Source of the DNA: Pardosa pseudoannulata | Taxonomy: Eukaryota; Arthropoda; Arachnida; Araneae; Lycosidae | Reading direction: 5' to 3' | Length of the DNA stretch: 64,000 nt | NCBI GenBank assembly: GCA_032207245.1 | Contig: CM063509.1 | Location: 96,751,038 to 96,815,037, forward strand | In this document: positions 24,125 to 36,270 of the stretch, one piece after another | Layout: every line of letters begins with the position of its first letter | Numbering within the stretch: the first letter of the stretch is position 1 | Made by a program: the position numbers and the translations under genes | Notes under the pieces: model-generated | Databases searched by the model: none | What the model was told of the DNA's origin: nothing | Seen by the model: the letters and a program-made list of their open reading frames with translations, nothing else

Positions 24125-25182
24125 ACAGATGCATTATAGACGCCGGTCCCGTCCACCATGTTTTTTTTTTGGCGACCAACAGAAAAACGCGTGTTTTGAA
24201 AAATCGCCAAGTAGAAAAACATGACAGCGGTACTCGTTTTCTGAAAGATCACAAAAAAAAAACCATTTTTTACGTTATTTAAAAAATAAATAACATATTA
24301 GTAATATTTATAACATATATCAACATAATAAACACAATATATAGCATTTTAATAAGCACTAATATTATAAAAAATCTAACATGAGAGGGGGCTTCCCCCC
24401 ACCCTCAACCCCCCTTGTAATAAAAGAAATGCAAAATAAATTTAAGAACAGGTGAAAATTGGAAAGGGTAGCGCCACAAACATTCTTCAACACTCCTACC
24501 TTCCTTGAAAAAACTTTGAAATAATTCTATTTTACCAAAGAAAAATTCTCAGATTCGGAATACCGTTGTTCCCACACACTTGGGTTTAGAATGAAATGCA
24601 AAACCCACCTCACACCTAAGAATATCCTGATATTTTTTTTAACAATTTCAAAAAAAGTAAGAACCGAAATAACTACACATCACATAATTTAATTACTAAA
24701 TCCCAGAAAATAAGAAAACAAAAATGTTCCAAACCAAAGCATCTTGTTTAATTTAGAATATCCTGATACTTTTTAACAATTTCAAAAATAGTAAGAACCG
24801 AAATAACTTCACCCGTCATAACTAAGTTAACTAAATCCTAGAAAATGATAAGAACGAAAACATAATTACTTACTAAATCCTAGAAAATAAGAATAAAAAC
24901 AAAATTACTTACTAAATCCTAGAAAATGAGAAGAACAAAATAATATAAAACCTGATCTAGACGACTGTAAACCAAAATAACAGCTAAAATGCAATTCTGG
25001 AATAGTGCCGGGCACTGACGTCAGAAACCACTTGCACCAATGGGGTGCAAGAACACATTAGAGCTGATATACTCCAATACCAAATGTCAGGGCAAACACA
25101 CAAACCCACTCATCGCCCCATAAAATCGCCAAAAGATAGCCAAATTTGGCGACAAAAAACACGGCGTCTATAATGCATCTGT
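24125..25182. mobile_element. Merlin-related non-autonomous element, 1058 bp
   Basis: Perfect 21-bp inverted ends beginning ACAGATGCATTATAGACGCC. The right arm, read on the minus strand, matches the 57.8-kb Merlin arm (GCCAAATTTGG, GCGATGA, CCCTGACATT, CCCCATTGGTGCA, TTTCTGACGT). Internal DNA has imperfect tandem repeats (24612-24720 again at 24757-24860, and an ACTAAATCCTAGAAAAT motif repeated to 24930). No coding capacity. No clear target duplication. Confidence 0.75.
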
Positions 25183-25436
25183 ACCGTGTATTTTACTACC
25201 GTAATTTCGCACGTATAGTCCGCGGACATGACTTTTTATATAAAAAATTTCATAAATCATCAGATAGTCCGCGGACTATACGTGCAAAAACAGGTATTTT
25301 AATATGACAATATTAAATCATTTTAAAAACAAAAACTAAGTACGGTAGAGTGCCAAAATGTCTGAACATTCGGTAATTTTTTTTTATTTTTAAGTTAACG
25401 CATTACTCGGTAATCCGGTATTCCAGTACAGAAACA

Positions 25437-25691
25437 GCGGCCTACATTTCTCTGTTTCGAGAATCCAGTTATGTAAATCGTCTTCTAATGCAGGCCATTG
25501 TGTTTTTCCAGGACGATTAGGTCACTTTCTCCCAATATTTTTCAATTTTCTACTTGCTTGCGCCAATTTCTTATTGCTTTCTTGCCGACCTCAAAATAAC
25601 GGCCCGCTTCTCTATTCCCATCCAATTCTACTTTCTGAATTACTTTCGTTTTGAAATCAGCAGTAAAACTGCGACGATGTTTTAAAGACAT
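25437..25691 (-). pseudogene. N-terminal DNA-binding region of a pogo/Tigger transposase
   Basis: From ATG 25691: MSLKHRRSFTADFKTKVIQK, then NREAGRYFEVGKKAIRNWRK, the helix-turn-helix start typical of pogo/Tigger transposases (RRSYTxxFKxKV...G...AA..F.V....VR.WRKQ). A stop follows QVEN, with a further frame showing an EKHNGLH(W)-like piece, after which similarity ends. The DDE core is missing. Confidence 0.75.
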
Positions 25692-25699
25692 AATGACCA

Positions 25700-26420
25700 A
25701 TATTACTGCAAATCAAAACTTTGAAAACAAAGCACTCTATTACGAGTGATCCTCGTGGTGAAATGTGACCCTAGATCTTGAACACCTCCTATATCCGATA
25801 CAGGAGTCGTCTTGAACCCATCCATTCTATTGATAATCGTTCGTAAATAGTGACTATCGATATTTTCCCGTACTCCAGGACACAATTTAAGACTGCGCTA
25901 CTTGCTAGAACTGATTCGTTCTGCTCTATGGGATTTTTTTTCATGGTTTACTACGGATACTATACGATGATGTTTCCTTGGCGTCTCGTGAGTCGTGCTT
26001 AGTTTACATTTGATCATCGGCCGTTCGCGCGACGTGCTACCCCCCCCCCCCACTTCTGAATTTGATGATTTGAGCAATGAACAACCTGTAGATAGTCCGC
26101 ACCAGCAGATATTCCACGACTGAAGAATTTTGCTTTTTAAACACATCACGCCGATGGTCGTGTCAGATACGCCGTCTTCCAGGCGAACAGTAGCTCCCTC
26201 AATGTACAGTAGGTCATACACAGGCCGGTGGTGACGGTATTATACTTTGAGGGACGTTCTCTTGGGAGTCTCTGGGACCCGTGGTTGTGGTAGAGCAGAC
26301 CATGAATGATACAGCATATCTGAACATCATTGCGGAACAGTTGCCCCCTTACATGCCTCTGTTTTTTCAGCTGGAAAAGGAATGTTCCAACGGGACAACG
26401 CCCCGTGTCACAGAGTCTGT
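25700..26420 (+). pseudogene. decayed Tc1-like transposase fragment
   Basis: Recognisable pieces in shifting frames: EEFCF..THHADGRV near 26120 (position of the DESRF block), TQAGGDG-like then a (S)WESLGPVVV(V)EQTMNDTAYL near 26270, and an (F)Q(R)DNAPCH-like stretch near 26385. A run of 13 C lies at 26040. It runs opposite to the pogo-type fragment next to it, so it is probably a separate insertion. Confidence 0.55.
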
Positions 26421-26783
26421 GTACTATACGTGAAAAATTACGGTATTTTTAACTAAAAATCATAAAATATAACAAAAAATTATATAAGATTTAATATTAT
26501 AATCTACCTAAAAGTTCATTCACAATCTTGTGTAATATGTTTCAGAAAATGTAGCAAAATTCTTATTAAAATAAAAAAGTAGAGAGAAATTTAAAATATT
26601 CAAATTTTATTTGAAAATAAAATTTTGATTAAGTATTCAATTTAAAATTTTTTATATTTGAAAATGTATTTTTATTTTACTGTTAAAATGCAATATAGTA
26701 AACTCTATAATTTGGGTGAGAGGGGAGGGCAGATCTTTTATCCCATTGAGCCCCTACCTTTTCTATGGCAATATATCTATAGA

Positions 26784-26788
<5 letters not shown>

Positions 26789-26840
<52 letters not shown>
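26789..26840. repeat. (AT)n microsatellite
   Basis: About 52 bp of uninterrupted AT. Together with the run 90 bp further on it makes this part prone to slippage. Confidence 0.95.
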
Positions 26841-26848
<8 letters not shown>

Positions 26849-26922
26849 AAAATAAAAAATACAAAACATCAGAACCTTCATTATCCAAGATTCAATTAAC
26901 AAAAGCAATTTTTTTCTGAATA

Positions 26923-26926
<4 letters not shown>

Positions 26927-26980
<54 letters not shown>
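26927..26980. repeat. (AT)n microsatellite
   Basis: About 54 bp of uninterrupted AT. The 300 bp that follow (26985-27290) are GC-richer than the surroundings and unassigned. Confidence 0.95.
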
Positions 26981-26983
<3 letters not shown>

Positions 26984-27902
26984 AGGTCTAAAAAGGGGGT
27001 AGTTGGAAATTACGTGAGTTATAAACGATTTTAAAAGGGAACTCTTTTATAATAATAAAATAAATGAAAAAGACCCACGCTTGAATAACCTTTTTGGAGT
27101 AATGCGGTCAAGCGCAGAGACAGGAAGTTGATGACTAATCGAGTGATAAGAATCAGTTGGCGCGTAGGCGTAGAGCTGTCAACACATTCCATGCTCAGCT
27201 CCGTCACGAATAAATGAAAATGGCGCAAGCGACGCCTGAAACAGAAACTACATATTAAATGAAGAAGTATATTTACTAAGGACTAATTATTCCATTCGCT
27301 TTAACACTGGATCACGTCATATATATCTATGTATAATAGTTATATAATATACACAGTGTTATTAAACAGGGATAACAACAGTTTTGTAAAAGTTTTATAT
27401 CTATTAAAGTATAGCTGTAGAGAAAAAATTATATAAAATAAGAGGTAAATTAAAATGATTCGATTTCTTAAAACTATTAGTTTTACAAAATAATTTAAGA
27501 TAATATACTTTATTATTTTAACTTTTGAACTAAAGACCAAAATAATGAAGTCTTTATTTTTCTGAACAAGCTGTGTTAAAGACCACACTTATTAGTTCAT
27601 TGTCTGTGCTACAGGCACCTCTGACCCCAAAAGCACTTAACTTCTAAGAAACAGTGCACCATGAGAAATCAATAGCAAAGAATGAAATGTGAACATTTAA
27701 TATATTGATGTATATTATGCATAAATAAAACATTTTCTTGAGATTTGTGTTATTGTGTTAAATTTTACAAAAAGAACACAGTTATTATTAACAGAGGTTT
27801 ACAATATACAAAGTACTACCACTCCTAATCTGCTTGGATAATTAATAATCTATTGTACATTCCTTTTTTGATTTTTAAAAAAGTGATTACTTTTACTTTC
27901 TG

Positions 27903-28743
27903 CAGGGCCGTAGCCAGAAATTATATTTCGAGGGAGACATTGTTTTTTGTGAAGGATACTTCAATAAAACTACAGGTTTTCTTATGTATATATACTCCTA
28001 ATAAGTATCAATGCAATGTGATTTTTTAAAATATAATAACTAAAAATGATATAATGAACAAATCCTAATGAGTATCATAATAAGTATGAGATCTTAATGT
28101 CATGAGTATCATAATGAGTATCCTAATGAGTATCATAATGCAATGTGATTTTAAATTATAATAACTAAAAATGATATAATGAACAAATCCTAATGAGTAT
28201 CATAATAAGTATGAGATCTTAATGTCATGAGTATCATAGCAATGTGATTTTAAAATATAATAAATAAAAATGATATAATGAACAAATCCTTGAATCAGTA
28301 ATGTAGTAACTACACAATGAATTAAATAGTAAAACTAACATTGAAAATATATAAACTATACATGGTATTAAATTCTGATTTTTAAAGTAGAAGTATAAGA
28401 AAAGAAAAAGAATAATTTTGAAAGAAAATGAAAATTTTCAAACTTTTACCTGCAAATTATAAAATATGCTCTTTTTGAAATTTTCGCCAAAAAGTTCTTG
28501 CAATTTCTTTTGATTGCATGACAATGTGATGAGTTGCCAAAAGTGCTAGTCACTCTGTTCTAATATGTCGAATCTTATTTGCACCTACTTCTTAACTCAA
28601 TGTCACTATTCTAAACCCACTGTTGTCTATGCACAGCTAGACAGATGGCCACACACATGGTCCCTTTTTTTTCCATGAAATAATCTTTTAGAATTTCAGA
28701 GGGGGACCAGTCCCCTAAATCCCTCCCCTTGCTTATGGCCTTG
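27903..28743. mobile_element. hAT-type element, 841 bp, perfect 8-bp target duplication
   Basis: Ends CAGGGCCGTAGCCAG and, inverted, CAAGGCCATAAGCAAG; flanked on both sides by ACTTTCTG (27895-27902 and 28744-28751). Near the right end is a GGGGGACCAGTCCCC inverted repeat. No transposase frame. The interior holds a tandem array (28014-28290). Confidence 0.88.
28014..28290. repeat. tandem repeat of about 100-127 bp inside the hAT element
   Basis: The start CAATGTGATTTT recurs at about 28014, 28139 and 28239, each followed by AATGATATAATGAACAAATC. The units also contain a 12-bp ATGAGTATCATA submotif in variable number, so length differs from unit to unit. Confidence 0.8.
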
Positions 28744-30413
28744 ACTTTCTGACCTTGCATTATATAAATCCAAATAACAACACATAAATAAATATATAAA
28801 TACTAAGTGCAAGCAATTTATTGCATAAAGAATTTTTCAATGCTGAGTATTACAATGTAAGAATATAACAAAAAACAATCAATAAAACACAATAAAATTG
28901 ACTTAGATGATAATGTTGACTAAATGTGTTGAAAGAAAAATAATACTGACACACACATTGATATGATAAAAGCATTGGCAAAAGTTTTATAACTTAGACA
29001 CATATAAAATGAAGGTGGGAACAGACTTAAATATATTGAATGACAAATGCATTATCAAAACACCTAAATTTCAAATAGCAAAATTTTTTATAAATAATTT
29101 TGATTATTGTGCAGATCCAGAGTGTGACTTTACTTGATCTAGAAATGCATCACTGTGTATCATTGCTAGTGCAAGCAAGTTTGACTGTTCCTTAGACAAT
29201 CATTTACATTTAAGTTAGACAGTGAAATGTATAATATAAAAATTTTAATATTTTATGAAATAATATGCAGTATAGTACTTAAATTACTGATCATAAAGAC
29301 TAACAAAATGACATGATGAGACAAGCACCAACCCAAACGAAAGAATTAGTAAACTGTAAACTATTTAATTACTGTACATGAGCATTTTTTACATACTCAA
29401 ACATTGCATTAACACATTCATAAACAACTAGATTTCAAAAGAACTTTAATTTCAGAGTAATCTTAACATTTTTATTTTAAAATATAACAAAGATTTTTAA
29501 ATTCTTAGGAAAGCATATGAAAAGAAAAAATGGATACATTAACAACAAGTGTGCACTACATTCCAGTTATCAAAGAAAATAAAAGCTAATTACATGACTA
29601 GTAGATACTACACACTTTTAAACAATACTAGATATAAACAATCTATGCTAACAATTCACAACTTCGTTCATAAGCCATATACTAAAGGAAATTTAATAAA
29701 TACAGATGGTGTGTACAAGACATGAGTGTTATGCAATTTTAATGAGTTTTTTTTCACTATTAGTTCTTCTGACACTATTTAGAAACTAACTGGATTTAAT
29801 ATTTGTACTCTAGTTAATATGACAGTTTACCAAATAGATCCACTGGTGGTATATACTACAAAATTTTAATTTAGTATAAATTTGTATAGGTAAAGTGTAG
29901 AACAGTGAAAATTACATATTTCATAAAAAATTAGAAATATATATAAGACAAATGTACAGAGAATTGTCACAAAATCAGATCTCCATAAAAAATGCTCATG
30001 TCTAAAATGAAACATAACAAGACAATTTATATTTGTTTTCATATTACACAGAACATTCATTAAAAAGTTTGATTTGCATAAAATATAGCTGTAAATAGAT
30101 ATTGCAATACATATTGCACAAAAAAATATCACAACATTCAAGAGAGAAAAAGAGTTTATCACATTCATCACTAAATAACAAAAATAGCAAATGAATAAAT
30201 AAGAGTCAAAACAATGAATAAAGCATAAGATCTTTAAATAAAAATATAAAACATTTAAAAACGTAACTGCTTAAACCTTTAAAAACAAAATAAATACAAA
30301 AAAAACTTTAAAATTTTTGAGATAAAAAATTTAATAGAAGCTAAATAGATACAAAGTATATCAGGAGTAACAAAGTATATGAAGTTAATATGATGCGAAA
30401 ATAACATCTAATA

Positions 30414-31911
30414 CAGTGATTCCCAACCTATTTTAATTATGACCCTTATATTTTTTAAAAATGCTCATGGCACCACACTCTTTCCCTTCCATTATATATT
30501 TAACAAACAAATTTGAAAAAATTAAGGGCTTGACAACTTGCATGCTCTGTATGCTGACTACTATGTCATTTTATGCAAAAGAACTTGTCAAAACCTCGAA
30601 TCAAACTATCAAAATAAAGGGTTTAAAAAATATATTTTAGTACTTAGGAGGTGATATTTTCAGAGGTGTTTGCTAACAAATAAAATCCCTGAAAAATGTT
30701 ATAGACTTATACATAATGAGGAAGATAAAATTCCTTCTATAAAAATAATAAATTTAAAAATTTTACAGACATAAAAGTATATTAAACGTATTTAAGAAGA
30801 TTAAATGCTATTCTGAAATAAATAAATAAATGCAAATTTTCTTATATTGCGAGATTTACTTCTTTAAATAAAGACAAAAATTACATATCTTTCGTAAATT
30901 AATATCACAAGTAAGCTCTCGAGCATTGCCTGCATTTTCATCCATTTTCAATGAAAACAATATTTATTTTATAGTTTTAACATTAAATGCCATTATGTGG
31001 TTTTTCCAGACATCATGATTTTCATCCCTAAGCCTTTCTATTCCTCAAAACCATAAATGATCTATGTCCTTTTTCAGTACTTTCATGCAGTGTACTGTTA
31101 AATAAGCTAAAGTTCAACCTGTTATTATTTTAAGACTCTGAGTCTAGTAGATCATGTCACAGCAGTTGAGAGATAGAGAGTTATAGAGATATGCTGTATT
31201 CTTTGATTCTCTTTCAAAGTAAGCCACAAGGAATAAGGGGAAATAACTCAATTTTATTTATTTCAACGTTTGGAGATGGTTAGTGCAATATCCCCAGAAT
31301 TCTAGGGTTTTCTTAGAGGAGAAATGCTCCTATAATTCTTTTTTTTTTTTTTTTTGGTATTAATAAATTATTAAATGAGGTAGGCACATGAATTCAATGT
31401 CACCTGATTAAGTTGCACAACTTGTATGCTGTCAAGCATAACACTTTATTCCTTATCATTAAAATATATATTTTTTAAAATATTAACTAGTCATCCAACA
31501 AAAAAAGCTAAGATGACCTTATTATTGTTGGAGGAGAACTGTTGAAGTTTAGCAGCAACCCCTGGAGTGGCAATTTGTCGCCAAATCTGTAAACTTTCTC
31601 ATCCTTCTCTCTCTAATTTTTTCAGATGTAGTTTTGTTCCGTCCCATGCTGGTAGCTGTTTTTATGTGATGTAAATTTGTAACTTTTTTGTTTCGTAATT
31701 AAATGTTTTTATATATCATAATTTAAATAGTTTTATGGTACCGATCACATGTTTATTAGCTTACAACAAGTTCCCGTAGTTTCTCAAAGAGATCAAAACC
31801 GAAATCTACAATAAAAGGTAAGTGAACAATTTTCACTTCTTAATTTTCTGCCTACCGACGGTATATAAATCCAACAATTCTGGGTCATGATCCAATTGCT
31901 GGGAATCACTG
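30414..31911. mobile_element. hAT-type element, about 1.5 kb
   Basis: Inverted ends CAGTGATTCCCAACC and CAGTGATTCCCAGCA, then ATGACCC in both arms. Flanks ATCTAATA and ACCTACCA agree at only 5 of 8 bases, so the duplication is weak. No open transposase frame. Contains an A/T homopolymer at about 31339-31355. Confidence 0.6.
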
Positions 31912-34900
31912 ACCTACCATGAACAAGATTATAGCTTAATATATCTCTGCCATAAAATAACAGCATATAAAATTTTGGAAAATACTAAATCCTTAACTGC
32001 ATGAAATAGCAACACTTTTAGCAAACTAATAGCATTAAAAAGCTAAATATAATGTAAAGAAGTTAAATGAACATTTAATATAAGAAGCAATAAATATCTA
32101 TATTTTTTATAAAACCTATTATTATATGAAAAAAAAAAAAGAAACTTTAGGTGACTGTATTAGAAGGCACCAAAGCAAAGGTTTTATCTTTCAGAATTCC
32201 TTAATAAATAAGAAAATAAATATATATTCTAGTGTTTTAACTCAATAATTCACTATCAAGTAAACATAGATGCAAGAGGCTATAATAATAAAAAAGAATA
32301 CTTATGTATAAATAGACTAGAAATACAATAAAGATTCTTTGTCAAAAGACTGTATGAAATAATGCATAAAATATTTAAAATTTTAAAATAAGAAGGAATC
32401 TAAAAAATGTCATTAAAATAATACAAGCAAACTCTCCAAATTACAAAAGATTCAACAAAAGCTACTTTAAAATTAATAATAAAACTTTCACAACTTCAAA
32501 CAGCATCATTTCTCAAAATTTTTACTATAATCTAACTGCAAAAGGTAACTTTCTGAAATTCACACCATGTCATCATCAGTAACAGGGTTCACAAGTCACA
32601 TCACTAATATACGAATACCACAGCAAATAGCGTATTGATTTCTTTGAGAAACCTGATCTACACAGAAGATTAGATATCTTCTCAGGGCTTAAAATTAATT
32701 CTTTTATTACAACATATAAAAAAAATTTAAAATGCATTAAAAAAAAAAAAAAACTCGATAAAACAATTTCACTTGCATAGCATAGCATTCAACCAAACAA
32801 TGAATAGTAGATTAGTTAAAATATCAATTTAATATATTTTTTTGACTAAAGATATATATATTTATTCTTACAGTAGAGATTACAGAAAACAAAGTACAGA
32901 TATAGAAATGAACAGATAAATTTTTGTTTATGGAAAGTTTATGTTCTGGCGAATAAATAAACATATTATTATAATTCATTAAAAAATATTATCTTCTTTT
33001 TTATTGTTTATGGTAAGCAAGCATTTTACAATATTGAAGATGCTGCCAAAAGATAATTATACTTTGGTCAATCCTACAATGTATATACATGGTGCAGATA
33101 CTTCAAACTATAAACTCTTAATCTACATTCTGACTTTATGTATTAATATTTAATGTTTTTACACTCAGGACAGCTTCGTAATCTTGAGCATACAAATAGG
33201 TGTAAATAAAAATACTTACAAAATAATAAAAATTCTTAAAGCAGATGAATATTACTCTTAAGTCATGTAAAATAGAGTAATGAAATAAAAATAAAAATAT
33301 CCATATAACATTGCTTTCTCAGTCACAAATCTCCAAAAGACAGAGTGGGAGATTTATAGAACAAAGCTAAAAAAATTGTACACAATAAGACAACATTTGA
33401 AGTGAATGAAACGAAAATAAAGTTTTGAACACTTATTATTATTCAGGAGATCTGATCTTTATTTCCATTGTGAATGTGTTATAAGATTTTTATGTTAAGT
33501 CTTGTCAAGAAAAAACATTTCTTTTAATGGTATTTATTTTTTCAAGCTTTTAATAAAAAATCATTTTTCTAACAATTTTAAAGAATGTATATTGAATATA
33601 TACTGAAATTCACAAAGCTAAAGGTGGGTTAAATGTTCTGCCATACATGGGCAATTACTACTAACTGTTGTGATAATATGCACTACACGTTGTTCTTCAT
33701 ATAAAAACTAAAATAATAATACTGAGTGTTTACAAGATGAGATGAAAAAAATATTCTCAAATTTAGTAACATTGAATAATACATGAAAGTGATGTTATAA
33801 ATTTATGGTTAAAAAATCCCAAAACAGTCTAAATAATTTTTTTTTCTTAAAAAAAGAAAAGGATTTTGTGAAGGAGCATCTATAATGCTATTTTTAGATC
33901 TACACTTAGTGATGCCTACAATCAGAATATTTTCAATTATACTTTAAAAAATATATAAATACACAAAAATACTTGCACATTTTGGTCTATGGTTAAATAA
34001 AAATTATTAAAAAAGTTAGAGATCAGTTATCTAAATATTTCCAATGTTTAACTTACTAAGGCATTCTGAAAGAGATATAGTTGAGAAAATATTAATTAAT
34101 GATATCTGAAGAAAAAAAAAAAGAAAAGCTTACCCTTATAACAAATCCGACTGAATAAGAACAAAATATACTAAAATTTACTGACATTTAATTAAATACT
34201 TTTTACTCCTTCATTTAATTTTAGCATCAATTTCCAAGTTTAAAATTTGGATGGTTTGGTACAAAAAACAATTTGGTAATGTTTCTCCACAAAACTTTAA
34301 AATGTGGAGCTAAAAAAGGGAGGGGGGAAATATACTGAAATACATTCAATAATAAATAAGATAATTGCATGAAATGACTAATAACATTCTACATTTCTTA
34401 GAGTACTGTATTACTAAATATAAACAAATAAATTTATCTTGCAGAAAAATTAGGAATTTGGCTGTAATACAATAAATATTCTACATTTTAGATTAATGCC
34501 TTGTAATCATAAGTTTAATTGAAAAAAAAATCTCACTGAAAATAACCATAAGTGAAATACTATGTATATATGAGTTATTAAAAAAAAGTTTAAAAAATTG
34601 ATGGTTTTAAATTTATTTTATCATTACTGTGCTGTTATGTTTAACAATTATATATCTCTAAAATTTGAGAAACACTGCTGAATTTAATCATTTGAATGTG
34701 GCAATAATTCTGAACATTTAAAAATTATTATTTGATAAGCCAAGTTGTTGAAATTTTCTTGAATGTTATAATTAAATGTGCATCATTCAAAGAGGAAAAA
34801 AATATGCATAATATAGCTTTATGGATTATATAATTTTTACCTAAACTTTCTATTTAATGGTGTAACAAATTATTTAAAATTTCTGATTTATAGATAGTTT

Positions 34901-36253
34901 CAATTGCACAGAGAAAATATTTAATCACAACAGTACAATGTATGTTGTCATGTAATTAAATTTATAAGATATTCAGAAAAGTGGAAAACAAAGTAATATA
35001 ACACAATAACAATATCAGTTAAAAAATAAACAATTTTCTTCAACAAATAATTTATGATATAGCTTGCATATAATCAATCATTTTAATTTTTAATATTTAA
35101 TTTAGTTTTTTGTAAACTGACCACTCATCACCAGTGATAATGTATAAAGTTAATTATTTTGACTCACTCACTCTCTCATTGTAATGAATCGACTATGCAA
35201 TGAATGTATTTCAAATAAGAGAATGGCAACAAAGTCAGGATATAATACTTCAAATTCCAGCTGATTTGCTTGTTAAGATCATGTTGAATATAATGCTTAT
35301 CCTAGAATTTGTTGTAAATATACATTATATTTCAAGATATTTGGGTTTTTCCCCCTTCAACCTGCTTCCATCACACATAAAATCATAGAGTATGACATAG
35401 TCTCTATTTTCACATCAACACATAATTTTCCATCAAATGCAAATCAATTAAAATCTTAAGTTGACTAAATGGAAATTTTGATAAATCTTTTAATGAATAG
35501 ATTATGTGAAATTAAAAGAAATTGTCTCAATAGAAATTTACATTTTTTAATTAAAGGTTTGATTATCTAAATATATTCTTAAATGAGCAATTTCTATTTG
35601 CCATTGATTACATTTTGCTGTAGAACTTTAGTCAGTGTGCTGAAGGAAAAACTGCACACTAAATGAAACAAAAAAGCAGCCATTGCTCTTTAACAATTAA
35701 ATATTAAATAAAATATCCATGCACTAAATTTGATAAAAAATTAATAAATAAATAGAAATTTTTAAACCCTAATAGACTTATAAATTCTATATCAAACATA
35801 ACTTTCCCCTAACAAGAATCTAAACAAACAGAAATGAATTTATTTTTAACTAAACACCTTGCAAGATTTTGTATGTTTTAAATAGAAATTAATAACACAA
35901 AATATTTACTGCTTCAAAATATCAGATATATCCTCCACTTTTTCTAAAATAGAATATTTACTTATTACTGTTTTTAACAAAAAGCCTATAATTACAGTGA
36001 TGAGTGAACAGATCAAATGTTTTAAGATTCCTATATTTAAGTTATAAAAATGAAAAAAAAAAATTAATCTTAAACCCTGAGCGAAAATATAAAAACTACA
36101 GCAAATGCAATGAAAAACAAAAACATAGTATTACCTAAAAGGTTAAACATTATAAAACTATTTGTACATGTGAAAAAGAAATGAAGGAAAGCACACTATT
36201 TTGTTTTATATGCTGAAAAATGCAAAAATCCACACATATCCTCAAAGGTCTCT
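31912..36253. other. downstream of Unc-76 stop codon; probable 3' UTR and intergenic DNA
   Basis: About 4.3 kb of AT-rich DNA with no open frame resembling a known protein and few repeats. Its right part must be the 3' UTR of Unc-76, whose end cannot be set by eye. A TTTGAGAAACACTG motif at 34664 looks like one end of a further hAT element, but no partner end was found. Confidence 0.5.
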
Positions 36254-36270
36254 TCATGTGGGGCAGAACA
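36254..36270 (-). CDS. Unc-76: Unc-76/FEZ coding exon 8 (17 coding nt and stop)
   Basis: Acceptor TTTTAAATTTCAG at 36271. The first two bases complete a Val codon, followed by FCPT and TGA, giving the family's C-terminus ...DYILKV(L/F)CPT. Only 17 nt of the exon are coding, so it was found by searching for that tetrapeptide in the right phase. The rest of the exon is 3' UTR; the nearest AATAAA on this strand is at 35844-35839, but such hexamers are common in this AT-rich DNA and the true end is not known. Confidence 0.9.

Larger units (their letters stand above)
25199..26443. mobile_element. pogo/Tigger-type element with Tc1 remains inside
   Basis: Inverted ends CCGTAATTTCGCACGTATAG and CCGTAATTTTTCACGTATAG, each next to TA. 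Near the left end the sequence CACGTATAGTCCGCGGAC recurs in inverted form about 55 bp inwards (25209-25285), making a stem-loop. The minus strand carries a pogo-type DNA-binding region (25691-25437), the plus strand a Tc1-like remnant (about 25700-26420). Confidence 0.7.

Noticed and set aside
26658..26919. Frames running through the (AT)n arrays with poly-(Tyr-Ile)
   Set aside because: Pure microsatellite translation.
29866..30171. 101-codon minus-strand frame with hydrophobic stretches
   Set aside because: Hydrophobicity follows from T-rich codons; no start context or family motif.
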